Assembly: GCA_965662885.1 (NCBI GenBank)
Contig: CBFIJI010000031.1
Location: 1 to 19,299 of the forward strand
DNA from: CBFIJI01 sp965662885
GTDB taxonomy: Bacteria > Bacteroidota > Bacteroidia > Flavobacteriales > Flavobacteriaceae
Direction of reading: 5' to 3'
DNA length: 19,299 bases
Positions within the stretch are counted from its first letter, which is position 1. Each line of letters starts with the position of its first letter. This document shows positions 6,011 through 14,503 of the stretch, piece after piece. Position numbers and translations under genes: made by a program. A model generated the notes under the pieces. That model saw only the letters and a program-made list of their open reading frames with translations, ran no database searches and was not told the origin of the DNA.

Positions 6011-6874
6011 ATGAAAGTTCAACCATTTAAAACCTTACTGTTTGGGTTTGCTTTTTCTCCCTCCTTAAAAGCAAATGTTTATGAAGCCATGCGTTTAGCT
6101 TACTTTCTAAATGCACGTTTGGTTTTTGTTCATGTCGGTGAAAAAAAGAAGCAAAAAGAAGCCCTGTTCCAAGAGTTGTTGGAAAATAGTGATTTAAAAC
6201 CTAAACACGTTGAAGTTCATTGGAAAACAGGAAATGCCGTAAACACCCTTCTAAAAGCCTGTGAAGAATTTAAGGTAGATTTACTGCTTCTTGGCGCCTT
6301 AAAAAGAGAAAATGTTTTAAAATTCTATCTTGGCTCCATTGCAAGACAACTCACGCGTAAAGCAAAGTGTTCCGTTATGTTATTGCTCTACCCCTCGGTA
6401 GAACGAATTCCTTGTCAACATATCGTAGTTAACGGTTTTGACAGTCCACAGACAAAAGACACCATCATAACTGCCTTTAAAATAGCGCAATCCCTGAAAA
6501 CCCCAAAGCTAACAATCGTTGAAGAAATTAGTGAATCAAGAATTGCAGTTGCCGTAAATGATGATCGCTCCTTAAGGAAAGCAACCTTGAGAAAAGAAAA
6601 AATAAACCGTGAAGAAAAAATACGAGTTCACGACATCGTTAAAGAAATCCCTGAGGAACAAAAGAAAGCCATCAATTGGAATGCTCAAAGTATTTTTGGT
6701 CGTAGAGGGTATTCCATAGGGCATTATGCCCGCGTTGTACGCGCCGACTTATTAATTATGAATGCCCAAGAAGAAAAGTCCTTTTTACAGCGTTTTTTCC
6801 CAAAAGACCTCGAACACATCCTTATGGAACTGCCCACCAATGTGCTTATCGTAAATACAACAAAAGATGGCTAA
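6011..6874 (+). CDS. Tandem universal stress protein (UspA family)
   Basis: A 287-residue cytoplasmic protein with two UspA-type domains. The first, about residues 5-128, starts FKTLLFGFAFSPSLKANVYE and continues with ARLVFVHVGE, VDLLLLGALKREN and LGSIARQLTRKAKCSVMLLL. This last part corresponds to the nucleotide-binding end of Usp domains, though the normal GxxG...GS motif is incomplete because the second glycine of GxxG is replaced. The second, about 136-283, has HIVVNGFDSPQTKDTIITAF, GRRGYSIGHYARVVRADLLI and the closing PTNVLIVN. Its last 8 bases overlap the start of the SulP transporter gene, so the two are translationally coupled. This suggests that the Usp protein modulates or reports on the transporter, perhaps through ATP or AMP binding. 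That link is inference from coupling alone. Confidence 0.9.
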   Translation: MKVQPFKTLLFGFAFSPSLKANVYEAMRLAYFLNARLVFVHVGEKKKQKEALFQELLENSDLKPKHVEVHWKTGNAVNTLLKACEEFKVDLLLLGALKRENVLKFYLGSIARQLTRKAKCSVMLLLYPSVERIPCQHIVVNGFDSPQTKDTIITAFKIAQSLKTPKLTIVEEISESRIAVAVNDDRSLRKATLRKEKINREEKIRVHDIVKEIPEEQKKAINWNAQSIFGRRGYSIGHYARVVRADLLIMNAQEEKSFLQRFFPKDLEHILMELPTNVLIVNTTKDG

Positions 6875-9089
6875 AAAATCGACAACATCATTTTTGAAAC
6901 AATTACCCGTTAACCTTTTTTCTGGCTTTGTGGTCTCCCTTATCGCCCTGCCATTAGGCTTAGGACTTGCCTTAGCCTCAGAAGCTCCTCCCCTTGCTGG
7001 AATAGTTGCTGCGGTCGTAGGAGGAGTTGTTGTAGCACTTTTAGGAGGGTCCAACTTGACCATCACGGGGCCTGGAAATGGACTTGTTATTGTCCTTTTA
7101 GGAGCCATTACAACCCTTGGAGAGGGTGACCTCTATCAAGGATACCTCTTTACTTTAGCGGCGATTGTCCTTTCTGGTGTTTTCCTCTTTCTTTTTGGTT
7201 TACTTCGATTAGGGGCGCTAAGTGAATTCTTTCCAGCTTCTGCACTTCAAGGCATGTTAGCGGCAATTGGATTGGGAATTTTGGCAAAACAATTTCATGT
7301 CATGCTTGGAATTACTGGAGTTAGTGGTGACACCATCGGTCAACTCCTTCAAATTCCTACCTCTATCGTTTATGTCTTTCAGAACGTTTCCTTTAGCAAT
7401 GCCCTTGCAGGAAGTATTGGTGTGGGAAGTTTGATTTTTTTATTTCTATACAGCCGGATTCGAAGTCCTAACTTCCATTTGATTCCAGCTCCCATGTGGG
7501 TTGTTGTCGTCAGTATTGGAATTGGCTACTATTACTTATTAATCCTTGGGAAGCCAACACCCATTGATCCTGATTTGTTAATTCAACTCCCCGACAATAT
7601 CATTGCCTCCCTTCCTTATCCCAACTTTGAAAAAATTGTTGACCCGAGCTTTATTGGGACCGTGCTTTCCATTACTTTAATCGCAAGTATTGAGTCCTTA
7701 TTAAGTATTAAGGCTGTAGACAAATTAGACCCTCAAAAAAGACGATCTAATGTCAATAAAGATCTTCGTGCCCTTGGAATTGCAAGTGTTATTAGTGGCT
7801 TTTTAGGTGGGCTCAATGTTGTAACCGTAATTGCACGAAGTTCTGTAAATGCAAATAATGGGGGAACCAACCGTTCTGCCAACTTTTTCCATGCCATTTT
7901 CCTCTTACTGTTTTTGTTGATTTTTACGGCACAAATTCAATTAATTCCATTAACCGCTTTGGCTGCTATCCTGGTTTATACTGGGTATAAACTGGCCTCT
8001 CCTGAAAACTTATTCAGTATTTATAAAATAGGTCGGGAACAAGCCGCCATTTTTTTAGTGACCCTCTTGGTGACCCTACTTACCAACCTAATCACTGGGA
8101 TTACTCTTGGAATTCTATTTACCTTTTTTGTCCATGTCCTCCTAAATAAAAGTGTTTCCCTTTTTACGAGAAGCGTCTTTAAGCCTAATGTACTGATGTA
8201 TAAGGAAGAAGAAAAGGGCAACTATTATGTGAGTGTCAAAAACTTTTGCAGCTTTCTCAACTTTTTTAAACTTAAAACAAAAATCGATCAAATTCCTGAA
8301 GATCAAAATGCAATCATTGATTTTTCACTCTGTGACTTTGTTGATCACACTGTAATGGAAGGACTCAACGACTATCAAAGAAGTTTTGCCTTAAAAGGAG
8401 GGAGTTTTGAAGTGATTGGCTTGGATATTCATAGTGCTGATACACAACACCCTTTTGCGGTGAGGAAATCATTGCCCATCAATGAGTTTTTAAATTTTAA
8501 ATCCCGATTGACCAAACGACAATTGCGACTTGAGAAACTGGCAAAACAACTCCAATGGGACTATCTACCCGATTTGGTCGCACAACCCGAAAAATCCCTT
8601 TTTCAATTTCTATTTTTTAACTCCAGAGTCATCAACTATCAATACAACACCCTACAAAGTGATGACAAAGCGTTTAAATTATTTGACCTGTCATATACCG
8701 AAGGAGCTTTCATTGCTAAAGAAGACCTCAAATCGACCTTTTTATTGGCCAAAAGTCCGATTCAACTCCCTGTTTTTGTTATGGACAAAGAAAACTTACG
8801 CCACACCATCTATCATTTTGCGGGGCTCAACGATATTGACTTTAAAGAACATCCTGACTTCTCAAAGAACTTTTTCCTGAATGGGGAAAACCGAAAGGCA
8901 ATCTATGAACTGTTTACCGATGAATTAATCTTTTTCTTTGAAAGTCATCCGTATTATCATATTGAATCCAATGGCGACACCTTGCTTATTAAAGACAAAG
9001 ACCGCCTCTCTAGTATCCAAGAAATTAAAAACATGCTTGCTTTTTCCAATGAGTTTCTTAAAATCCTAAATGAACTAAAAGTCAAATAA
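6867..9089 (+). CDS. SulP (SLC26-like) inorganic anion transporter with STAS domain and C-terminal extension
   Basis: A 740-residue inner-membrane anion transporter. The first 430 or so residues hold the many-helix SulP core. Its first conserved block is FSGFVVSLIALPLGLGLALA, the anion-site block is GSNLTITGPGNGLVIVLLGA, and the late block includes NVVTVIARSSVNANNGGTNR. A STAS domain follows at about 450-550 (AIIDFSLCDFVDHTVMEGL). A further 185 residues, after TKRQLRLEKLAKQLQWDYLP, form an extra domain with VFVMDKENLRHTIYHFAGL, HPDFSKNFFLNGENRKAIY and FFESHPYYHIESNG. Typical SulP proteins end after STAS at about 550-600 residues. Substrate (sulfate, bicarbonate or other) is not decidable by eye. 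The start overlaps the Usp gene by 8 bases, and a terminator follows at the stop codon. Confidence 0.93.
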   Translation: MAKKSTTSFLKQLPVNLFSGFVVSLIALPLGLGLALASEAPPLAGIVAAVVGGVVVALLGGSNLTITGPGNGLVIVLLGAITTLGEGDLYQGYLFTLAAIVLSGVFLFLFGLLRLGALSEFFPASALQGMLAAIGLGILAKQFHVMLGITGVSGDTIGQLLQIPTSIVYVFQNVSFSNALAGSIGVGSLIFLFLYSRIRSPNFHLIPAPMWVVVVSIGIGYYYLLILGKPTPIDPDLLIQLPDNIIASLPYPNFEKIVDPSFIGTVLSITLIASIESLLSIKAVDKLDPQKRRSNVNKDLRALGIASVISGFLGGLNVVTVIARSSVNANNGGTNRSANFFHAIFLLLFLLIFTAQIQLIPLTALAAILVYTGYKLASPENLFSIYKIGREQAAIFLVTLLVTLLTNLITGITLGILFTFFVHVLLNKSVSLFTRSVFKPNVLMYKEEEKGNYYVSVKNFCSFLNFFKLKTKIDQIPEDQNAIIDFSLCDFVDHTVMEGLNDYQRSFALKGGSFEVIGLDIHSADTQHPFAVRKSLPINEFLNFKSRLTKRQLRLEKLAKQLQWDYLPDLVAQPEKSLFQFLFFNSRVINYQYNTLQSDDKAFKLFDLSYTEGAFIAKEDLKSTFLLAKSPIQLPVFVMDKENLRHTIYHFAGLNDIDFKEHPDFSKNFFLNGENRKAIYELFTDELIFFFESHPYYHIESNGDTLLIKDKDRLSSIQEIKNMLAFSNEFLKILNELKVK

Positions 9090-9112
9090 CCCCTTTCCAA
9101 ATAAGGGTTTTT
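9088..9112 (+). terminator. Intrinsic terminator after the SulP gene
   Basis: AACCCCTT (9088-9095) pairs with AAGGGTT (9103-9109), with one bulged C, around a 7-base loop, and runs into a T run ending at 9112. It starts inside the stop codon and separates the Usp/SulP unit from the downstream hydrolase genes. Confidence 0.7.
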
Positions 9113-9171
9113 ATAACGGCACCTTTTTTATAGAAAGTTGTATTTTAGACTGCTCAGAAAAATAATTGGCC

Positions 9172-10176
9172 ATGAAACGACTCCCCTTTCTCTTTTTGGT
9201 GTTCCTGTACACCTTGTCCGTCAAGGGGCAAACCCCTATAACAATAAACGAGACAAAATTGGGAGGTCATGACCAAATGGAGGAACGCTTTACTCTTTTT
9301 TTCACATCAAGCACCCCTGTTGAAAACCTAGCAAAAGGCTTTACTTGGGCCGAAGGCCCTCTTTGGGTTCCCCGTTTAAACGGCCTCTTGTTTACAGACG
9401 TACCCAATAACAAAGCATATCTATGGACTGAAGAAGATGGCCTTCAGCTTTTTTTAGACCCTAGTGGGAATACAGGTTATGCCATTTCTTCTCAATCAAA
9501 AGGAGCCAATGGACTTACACTTGATGCGCAAGGAAACCTCATCCTTTGTCAGGTCGGAGACCGTCGAGTGGCTCGGCTTAAAAATTGGACATTCACTACA
9601 CCAGCTTTTGAAACCATTGTTGACCAATATGAGGGACAACTGTTTAACAGCCCTAATGACCTTGTTCTCTCCAAAAAGGGAATCCTTTATTTTACAGATC
9701 CTCCTTATGGTTTAAAAGATCAGGATCAAGACGCTTTAAAAGAGCTTCCTTTTAATGGCGTTTTTCAATTTACACCAAAAGAAGGAATTCAATTGATAAC
9801 TTCAGAATTGACCCGACCTAACGGAATTGCCTTATCGCGAGATGAAAAAACCCTATATGTCGCTAATTCTGACCCGAAAAAAGCCGTTATTTACGCCTTT
9901 GACATTACAGAAAATGGGGTAACCAACCAACGTATATTTTTTGATGGTAACACCTTGGCCCAAAAAGACCCTGGGAATTTTGATGGTCTCAAAGTACATT
10001 CCTCTGGGGTTCTTTTCGCAAGTGGTCCAGGAGGAATCCTACTTATTGATGCTAATGCCAAGCATTTGGGTACCATTCGAACCAATGCATTAACAGCTAA
10101 TTGTGCTTTTGACACAGCTGAAAAGTACCTCTATATGACCTCACATAACCAACTAAAACGAATCCAGCTGAAATGA
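9172..10176 (+). CDS. Secreted SMP-30/gluconolactonase-like beta-propeller hydrolase
   Basis: A 334-residue exported protein of the SMP-30/gluconolactonase/LRE family: six-bladed propellers that hydrolyse sugar lactones or related esters using one divalent metal. The signal peptide is MKRLPFLFLVFLYTLSVKGQ. Candidate metal ligands are in place: E61 in FTWAEGPLW, N162 in NSPNDLVLS and D271 in NFDGLKVHSSG, with N217 in TRPNGIALS as the further family residue. The frame also allows a TTG start at 9166, but ATG 9172 directly precedes the basic/hydrophobic signal and is preferred. The stop codon overlaps the start of the next gene (ATGA, 4 bases), so a metallo-beta-lactamase-fold hydrolase is made from the same message. 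The real substrate is unknown; a role in sugar-acid or lactone use is inferred. No confident promoter was found upstream. Confidence 0.9.
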   Translation: MKRLPFLFLVFLYTLSVKGQTPITINETKLGGHDQMEERFTLFFTSSTPVENLAKGFTWAEGPLWVPRLNGLLFTDVPNNKAYLWTEEDGLQLFLDPSGNTGYAISSQSKGANGLTLDAQGNLILCQVGDRRVARLKNWTFTTPAFETIVDQYEGQLFNSPNDLVLSKKGILYFTDPPYGLKDQDQDALKELPFNGVFQFTPKEGIQLITSELTRPNGIALSRDEKTLYVANSDPKKAVIYAFDITENGVTNQRIFFDGNTLAQKDPGNFDGLKVHSSGVLFASGPGGILLIDANAKHLGTIRTNALTANCAFDTAEKYLYMTSHNQLKRIQLK

Positions 10177-11024
10177 ATTTATACCCCATAGAAACGGGAA
10201 ACTTTAAGCTTGATGGAGGCGCTATGTTTGGTGTTGTACCAAAACCCTTGTGGGAACGCACCAATCCAGCAGATGCATCCAATAGAATTGAAATGGCCGC
10301 CCGCTCCCTTCTCATTGAGGACGGAAACCGGTTAATCTTGATCGATACCGGCTTAGGCAATAAACAAAATGAAAAGTTTTTTAGTCATTATAACCTTTGG
10401 GGAAACCATTCCTTGGACCACTCTTTAGAAAAGGTAGGCTTTCATCGCAACGACATTACTGATGTTTTTTTTACCCACCTCCATTTTGACCATTGTGGTG
10501 GAGCCATTGAACGCAACCCAAAAAATCAATTGCAACCAGCTTTTAAAAATGCCCATTTCTGGGTTCATGAGGAACACTGGGATTGGGCGGTCAACCCAAA
10601 CCCAAGAGAAAAAGCGTCCTTTCTTCCAGAAAACATTTTACCGATCCAAGAAAGTGGACAATTAAAGTTTGTCCGTGGTAAAGGAACAAAAATCGAAAAT
10701 AGCCCCCTTGGCTTCGATATTTTATTGATGAACGGACATACGGAAAAACAAATGCTACCCATGCTCAACTACAAGGGGCATACTGTTGTTTTTGCAGGAG
10801 ACTTAATTCCTACCGTTGGCCACCTCCCCTTGCCGTATGTGATGAGTTATGATACACGACCCCTGTTAACCATGCAAGAAAAAGCTCTTTTTCTTAAGGA
10901 AGCAGAAGAAAAGAACTACGCCCTCTTTCTTGAACACGACCCACACAATGAAGTCGTTACATTAAAAAATACCGAACGTGGTGTACGGTTAGAAAACAGT
11001 CATACTTTTAATTCCTTTTTTTAA
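10173..11024 (+). CDS. Metallo-beta-lactamase-fold hydrolase
   Basis: A 283-residue hydrolase of the metallo-beta-lactamase superfamily without a signal peptide, so probably cytoplasmic. All metal ligands of a two-zinc site are seen: H102, H104, D106 and H107 in THLHFDHCGG, H189 in LLMNGHTEKQ, D210 in VVFAGDLIP and H255 in LFLEHDPH. The order HxHxDH...H...D...H and the layout resemble lactonase-type members such as AHL lactonases, and also generic Bacteroidota hydrolases of the fold. It is not a glyoxalase II or an RNase Z on these motifs. Translational coupling to the SMP-30-like gene through a 4-base overlap suggests two steps on related lactone or ester substrates. This is inference. The S8 protease gene starts 9 bases downstream. 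Confidence 0.92.
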   Translation: MNLYPIETGNFKLDGGAMFGVVPKPLWERTNPADASNRIEMAARSLLIEDGNRLILIDTGLGNKQNEKFFSHYNLWGNHSLDHSLEKVGFHRNDITDVFFTHLHFDHCGGAIERNPKNQLQPAFKNAHFWVHEEHWDWAVNPNPREKASFLPENILPIQESGQLKFVRGKGTKIENSPLGFDILLMNGHTEKQMLPMLNYKGHTVVFAGDLIPTVGHLPLPYVMSYDTRPLLTMQEKALFLKEAEEKNYALFLEHDPHNEVVTLKNTERGVRLENSHTFNSFF

Positions 11025-11033
11025 GCTCCCTCT

Positions 11034-12626
11034 ATGATACGCTTATATCGCACTTTTTTTATCATCCTTTTTTTTCTTTTCACTTCCTGTGCTTCCATTT
11101 CCTTTTCTGGGTTGCCGATTCGTGAGATAAATCAAAACATTTTTAAAAAAGAACCGCTTACGACAGAGCAAAAACAAAAATGGCATCTTCTTGATTTGGA
11201 AAAGGACAGTATTCCAGGTATGAGTGTTGAACGTGCCTATAACGAGCTTATCCAAGACAAAAAAGGAACAACAGTCATTGTTGCGATCATTGATTCTGGA
11301 GTTGATATTGAGCATACCGCATTGCAAAATATCTTATGGACAAATCCAAAAGAAATACCAGGCAATAATATCGATGATGACAATAATGGTTATGTAGATG
11401 ATATTCACGGATGGAACTTCCTTGGCGAAAGTGATCGTGAAAACTTAGAATATGTTCGCTTGTTAAAAAAAGAAAAAAAGGGAAGTCCGTTGTACGAAGA
11501 ATATGAAGCAAAACGACAAAAAGACTTTCGCAATGCAAAAGGAGAATTAAAACAGATTAATTTACTCCTAGAGCGTATTCCAAAAATGGACAGTATTTTA
11601 CAAGCAGCTACAGGAAAAGAGGACTTTACAATAGCTGATGTGGATGCGCTGGGTTACAAATCCATGAAAATTGTTCAAGCGTTAAGTTTCTATACCTTTC
11701 TCACCGAAAACGAGCTTGACGAAAAAAAGCTACAGTCCTACAAAAAAGCAACCCAAACAGAATTAGACGCCTATTACAACACCAACTTCAATGGTCGTGA
11801 GTTGGTAGGAGATGACCCAGACGATATCAACGATCGCAATTATGGGAATGGAAATGTGATTGGTCCAAACAAAGAGGGGGCAGATCATGGGACTCATGTT
11901 TCCGGTTTGGTTGCGGCGCAAGCAACCAATGAAAATGCAAGTTTGGGTGTTGCAAAAAATGTTAAAATTATGGTGCTCCGTGCGGTTCCAGACGGTGATG
12001 AGTATGACAAAGATATCGCCTTGGCGATTCGCTATGCTGTGGATAATGGGGCACAGATCATCAACAGTAGTTTTGGAAAAGGCTACTCCCCCCATCAAGA
12101 ATGGATCACAGAAGCATTACAGCATGCAGAAACCCATGATGTCTTAATTGTTAATGCTGCAGGAAATGACGGTAAAAATATTGATGCCGAAGACAGTCCA
12201 ACATTTATGACGGATACTGTTGATGGACAAGAAGTTGTAACTAATTTTATTACTGTAGGAGCATCAACCAAAAACTTTAATTCAGAACAAGTCGCTGATT
12301 TTTCTAATATTGGAATGAAAAATGTTGATGTTTTTGCTCCTGGGGAAGCCATTTACTCAACGGTCCCTTTTAATGGCTATGAAGCTTTTGATGGAACTTC
12401 GATGGCTGCTCCAAATGTGACTGGTGTCGCTGCTGTTCTTCGTTCTTTTTTTCCCAAATATTCTGCGAGTAGAATAAAGGCAATCCTTGTAAATTCAGGG
12501 GTTCCAATTCACAACCCAGTAATCAACCCAGAAACAGAAGAGCTTGTTAATGGAAAAAACCTCGCTAAATCGGGGAAAATGGTTAATTTGTACAACGCAT
12601 TATTATACGCATCTTCAAAAAAATAA
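11034..12626 (+). CDS. S8 (subtilisin-family) serine protease, predicted lipoprotein
   Basis: A 530-residue subtilase. The N-terminus MIRLYRTFFIILFFLFTSC ends in a lipobox with C19 as the likely lipidated residue, so it is probably anchored in the envelope; no known surface-export tag is apparent after the cysteine. The catalytic triad is complete: D87 in VAIIDSGVD, H285 in DHGTHVSGLVAA and S456 in FDGTSMAAPNVTG, with oxyanion N378 in NAAGND. Asp to His is 198 residues, against about 32 in subtilisin. The extra section holds a charged helical insert (about 135-260), preceded by an Asp-rich loop NNIDDDNNGYVDD that may bind calcium. The extended form is common in Bacteroidota. There is no separate inhibitor-type propeptide and no C-terminal sorting domain. 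The M1 peptidase gene begins 3 bases after the stop, suggesting a joint role in envelope protein or peptide breakdown. Confidence 0.95.
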   Translation: MIRLYRTFFIILFFLFTSCASISFSGLPIREINQNIFKKEPLTTEQKQKWHLLDLEKDSIPGMSVERAYNELIQDKKGTTVIVAIIDSGVDIEHTALQNILWTNPKEIPGNNIDDDNNGYVDDIHGWNFLGESDRENLEYVRLLKKEKKGSPLYEEYEAKRQKDFRNAKGELKQINLLLERIPKMDSILQAATGKEDFTIADVDALGYKSMKIVQALSFYTFLTENELDEKKLQSYKKATQTELDAYYNTNFNGRELVGDDPDDINDRNYGNGNVIGPNKEGADHGTHVSGLVAAQATNENASLGVAKNVKIMVLRAVPDGDEYDKDIALAIRYAVDNGAQIINSSFGKGYSPHQEWITEALQHAETHDVLIVNAAGNDGKNIDAEDSPTFMTDTVDGQEVVTNFITVGASTKNFNSEQVADFSNIGMKNVDVFAPGEAIYSTVPFNGYEAFDGTSMAAPNVTGVAAVLRSFFPKYSASRIKAILVNSGVPIHNPVINPETEELVNGKNLAKSGKMVNLYNALLYASSKK

Positions 12627-12629
12627 TTT

Positions 12630-14459
12630 ATGAAAAACGTACTTCACTTTGTTTTTATCTGCTTAATGGGAACCGCCCCCCTTTTTAGCCAAAGTTATTG
12701 GCAACAAGCGGTTGATTATAAAATGGACGTGGAAATGGATGTTTCCACCTATCAATATGAAGGAACACAAACCTTAAAATACACCAACAACTCTCCAGAC
12801 ATACTTCACAAAGTGTTTTATCACCTTTTTTATAATGCCTTTCAGCCAGGAAGTGAAATGGCTGCTCGGATCAAAAGTGGAAAAGATCCCAACGGACGCT
12901 TTAAAATTGATATTGATTCTCTTCAAAAAGAAGATTACGGACGTCTCACCGTTTTTGATTTAAGACAAGACGGTGTGGTCATCGAACCAAAAATGTCTGG
13001 AACAATTTTGGAAGTACCCCTTGCACAACCGCTCCTCCCGGGATCAACAACAACCTTAAGTTTAGGATTTAAAGGTCAAGTGCCCTTGCTCATTCGTCGT
13101 GCTGGTAAAAATTCTAAAGAGGGTGTCGCTTTGTCCATGGCGCAATGGTTTCCTAAAATGGCCGAATACGACTATGAAGGATGGAATGCTGAACCCTACC
13201 TAGGAAGAGAGTTTCACGGTGTGTGGGGAAATTTTGATGTAAAAATCGCTATAGATAAAGACTATACTGTAGCAGCAAGTGGTTACTTGCAAAATCCTGA
13301 AGAAATTGGACACGGGTATGCTGAAAAAGCAAAGCCAAAACCAAAAAAAGGAAAACTAACGTGGCATTTTATTGCCCCGAATGTTCATGATTTTACTTGG
13401 GGCGCAGACCCTGACTATATTCACGATACCTACCCTGGGCCCAATAATGTTACATTACATTTTTTCTATAAAAACAATCCCGATATTTTGGAGAATTGGA
13501 AAAACCTTCAGCCTAAAACAGCAGAACTGATGCGCTTTTTTAATGATACAATTGGGGAATATCCTTATGATCAATACACTGTGGTTCAAGGAGGTGATGG
13601 TGGAATGGAATATGCCATGCTCACCTTTATAACAGGGGAGCGAAAATTTGGAAGTTTAGTTGGTGTGACTGCTCACGAATTAGCCCACTCTTGGTTTCAA
13701 CATGTCCTAGCAACCAATGAAATGAAACACGAATGGATGGATGAAGGCTTTACTTCCTATATTTCTACCCATGCTGTCAATCAAATTCTGGGACAAAACC
13801 GTCCCTTTCCGATGGAACGCTCTTACCGTAGTTATTTTGGTTTGGCAACTTCAGGTACGGAACAGCCTCAAATGACCAATGCTAACCGTTATGACTATAA
13901 TTCCGCCTATGAGAGAACAGCCTACAGCAAAGGAGCCGTGTTTTTGGAACAACTGGGCTATATTATTGGGCAAGATAAACTCTCCGAAACATTAAAAGCT
14001 TATTTTGATGCTTTTAAATTTAAGCATCCTACTCCCAATGACTTTCGTCGTGTTGCAGAACGTGTTTCTGGAATCCAACTCCGTTGGTATTTGACCGATT
14101 GGACACAAACGACTAACGTTATTGACTATGGAATTAAAGCCGTTGACGCTGATTCTAACACTACAAAAATTACCTTAGAACGTATTGGCAGTATGCCCAT
14201 GCCGTTGGATATTTTAGTCCGCTATAAAAATGGAGAACAGGAATTGTTCTATATACCCCTTCCATTAATGCGTGGTGAAAAGAAAAGCCCTTACGATCTT
14301 CCGTGGACAATTATCAAAGATTGGCCTTGGGCATATCCTAATTATGATTTTTCTGTTCCTGTGTCAAAGGAAGAAATTGAAATGATTGTCATTGATCCTA
14401 CGGGTCAAATGGCTGATATTGACAAACAAAACAATAGCTACGCAAACACTGAAGACTAA
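12630..14459 (+). CDS. Secreted M1-family metallopeptidase
   Basis: A 609-residue zinc aminopeptidase-type enzyme. A signal peptide (MKNVLHFVFICLMGTAPLFS) sends it to the periplasm or beyond. The N-terminal half is the beta-sandwich domain (YQYEGTQTLKYTNNSPDILH). The catalytic part has the exopeptidase-type motif GGMEY at residues 324-328, the zinc motif HELAH (H349, E350, H353) and the third ligand E372 in EWMDEGFTSY. A late motif with Y (YERTAYSKGAVFLEQLGYI) matches the M1 transition-state region. It lacks the long C-terminal helical arch of PepN-like enzymes, as is usual for this Bacteroidota group. The gene lies 3 bases after the S8 protease and just upstream of rnpA. An S8 endopeptidase followed by an M1 exopeptidase would make sense in stepwise peptide degradation; this is inference. 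Confidence 0.95.
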   Translation: MKNVLHFVFICLMGTAPLFSQSYWQQAVDYKMDVEMDVSTYQYEGTQTLKYTNNSPDILHKVFYHLFYNAFQPGSEMAARIKSGKDPNGRFKIDIDSLQKEDYGRLTVFDLRQDGVVIEPKMSGTILEVPLAQPLLPGSTTTLSLGFKGQVPLLIRRAGKNSKEGVALSMAQWFPKMAEYDYEGWNAEPYLGREFHGVWGNFDVKIAIDKDYTVAASGYLQNPEEIGHGYAEKAKPKPKKGKLTWHFIAPNVHDFTWGADPDYIHDTYPGPNNVTLHFFYKNNPDILENWKNLQPKTAELMRFFNDTIGEYPYDQYTVVQGGDGGMEYAMLTFITGERKFGSLVGVTAHELAHSWFQHVLATNEMKHEWMDEGFTSYISTHAVNQILGQNRPFPMERSYRSYFGLATSGTEQPQMTNANRYDYNSAYERTAYSKGAVFLEQLGYIIGQDKLSETLKAYFDAFKFKHPTPNDFRRVAERVSGIQLRWYLTDWTQTTNVIDYGIKAVDADSNTTKITLERIGSMPMPLDILVRYKNGEQELFYIPLPLMRGEKKSPYDLPWTIIKDWPWAYPNYDFSVPVSKEEIEMIVIDPTGQMADIDKQNNSYANTED

Positions 14460-14503
14460 AACTGTCAACAATTAGTTTAAAGAAACTTAAGGGAAAAAAT
14501 GAG

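Noticed and set aside
8530..8880. 116-codon frame inside the SulP gene
   Set aside because: It lies wholly within the SulP coding sequence in another frame and shows no family pattern; the SulP frame fits throughout.
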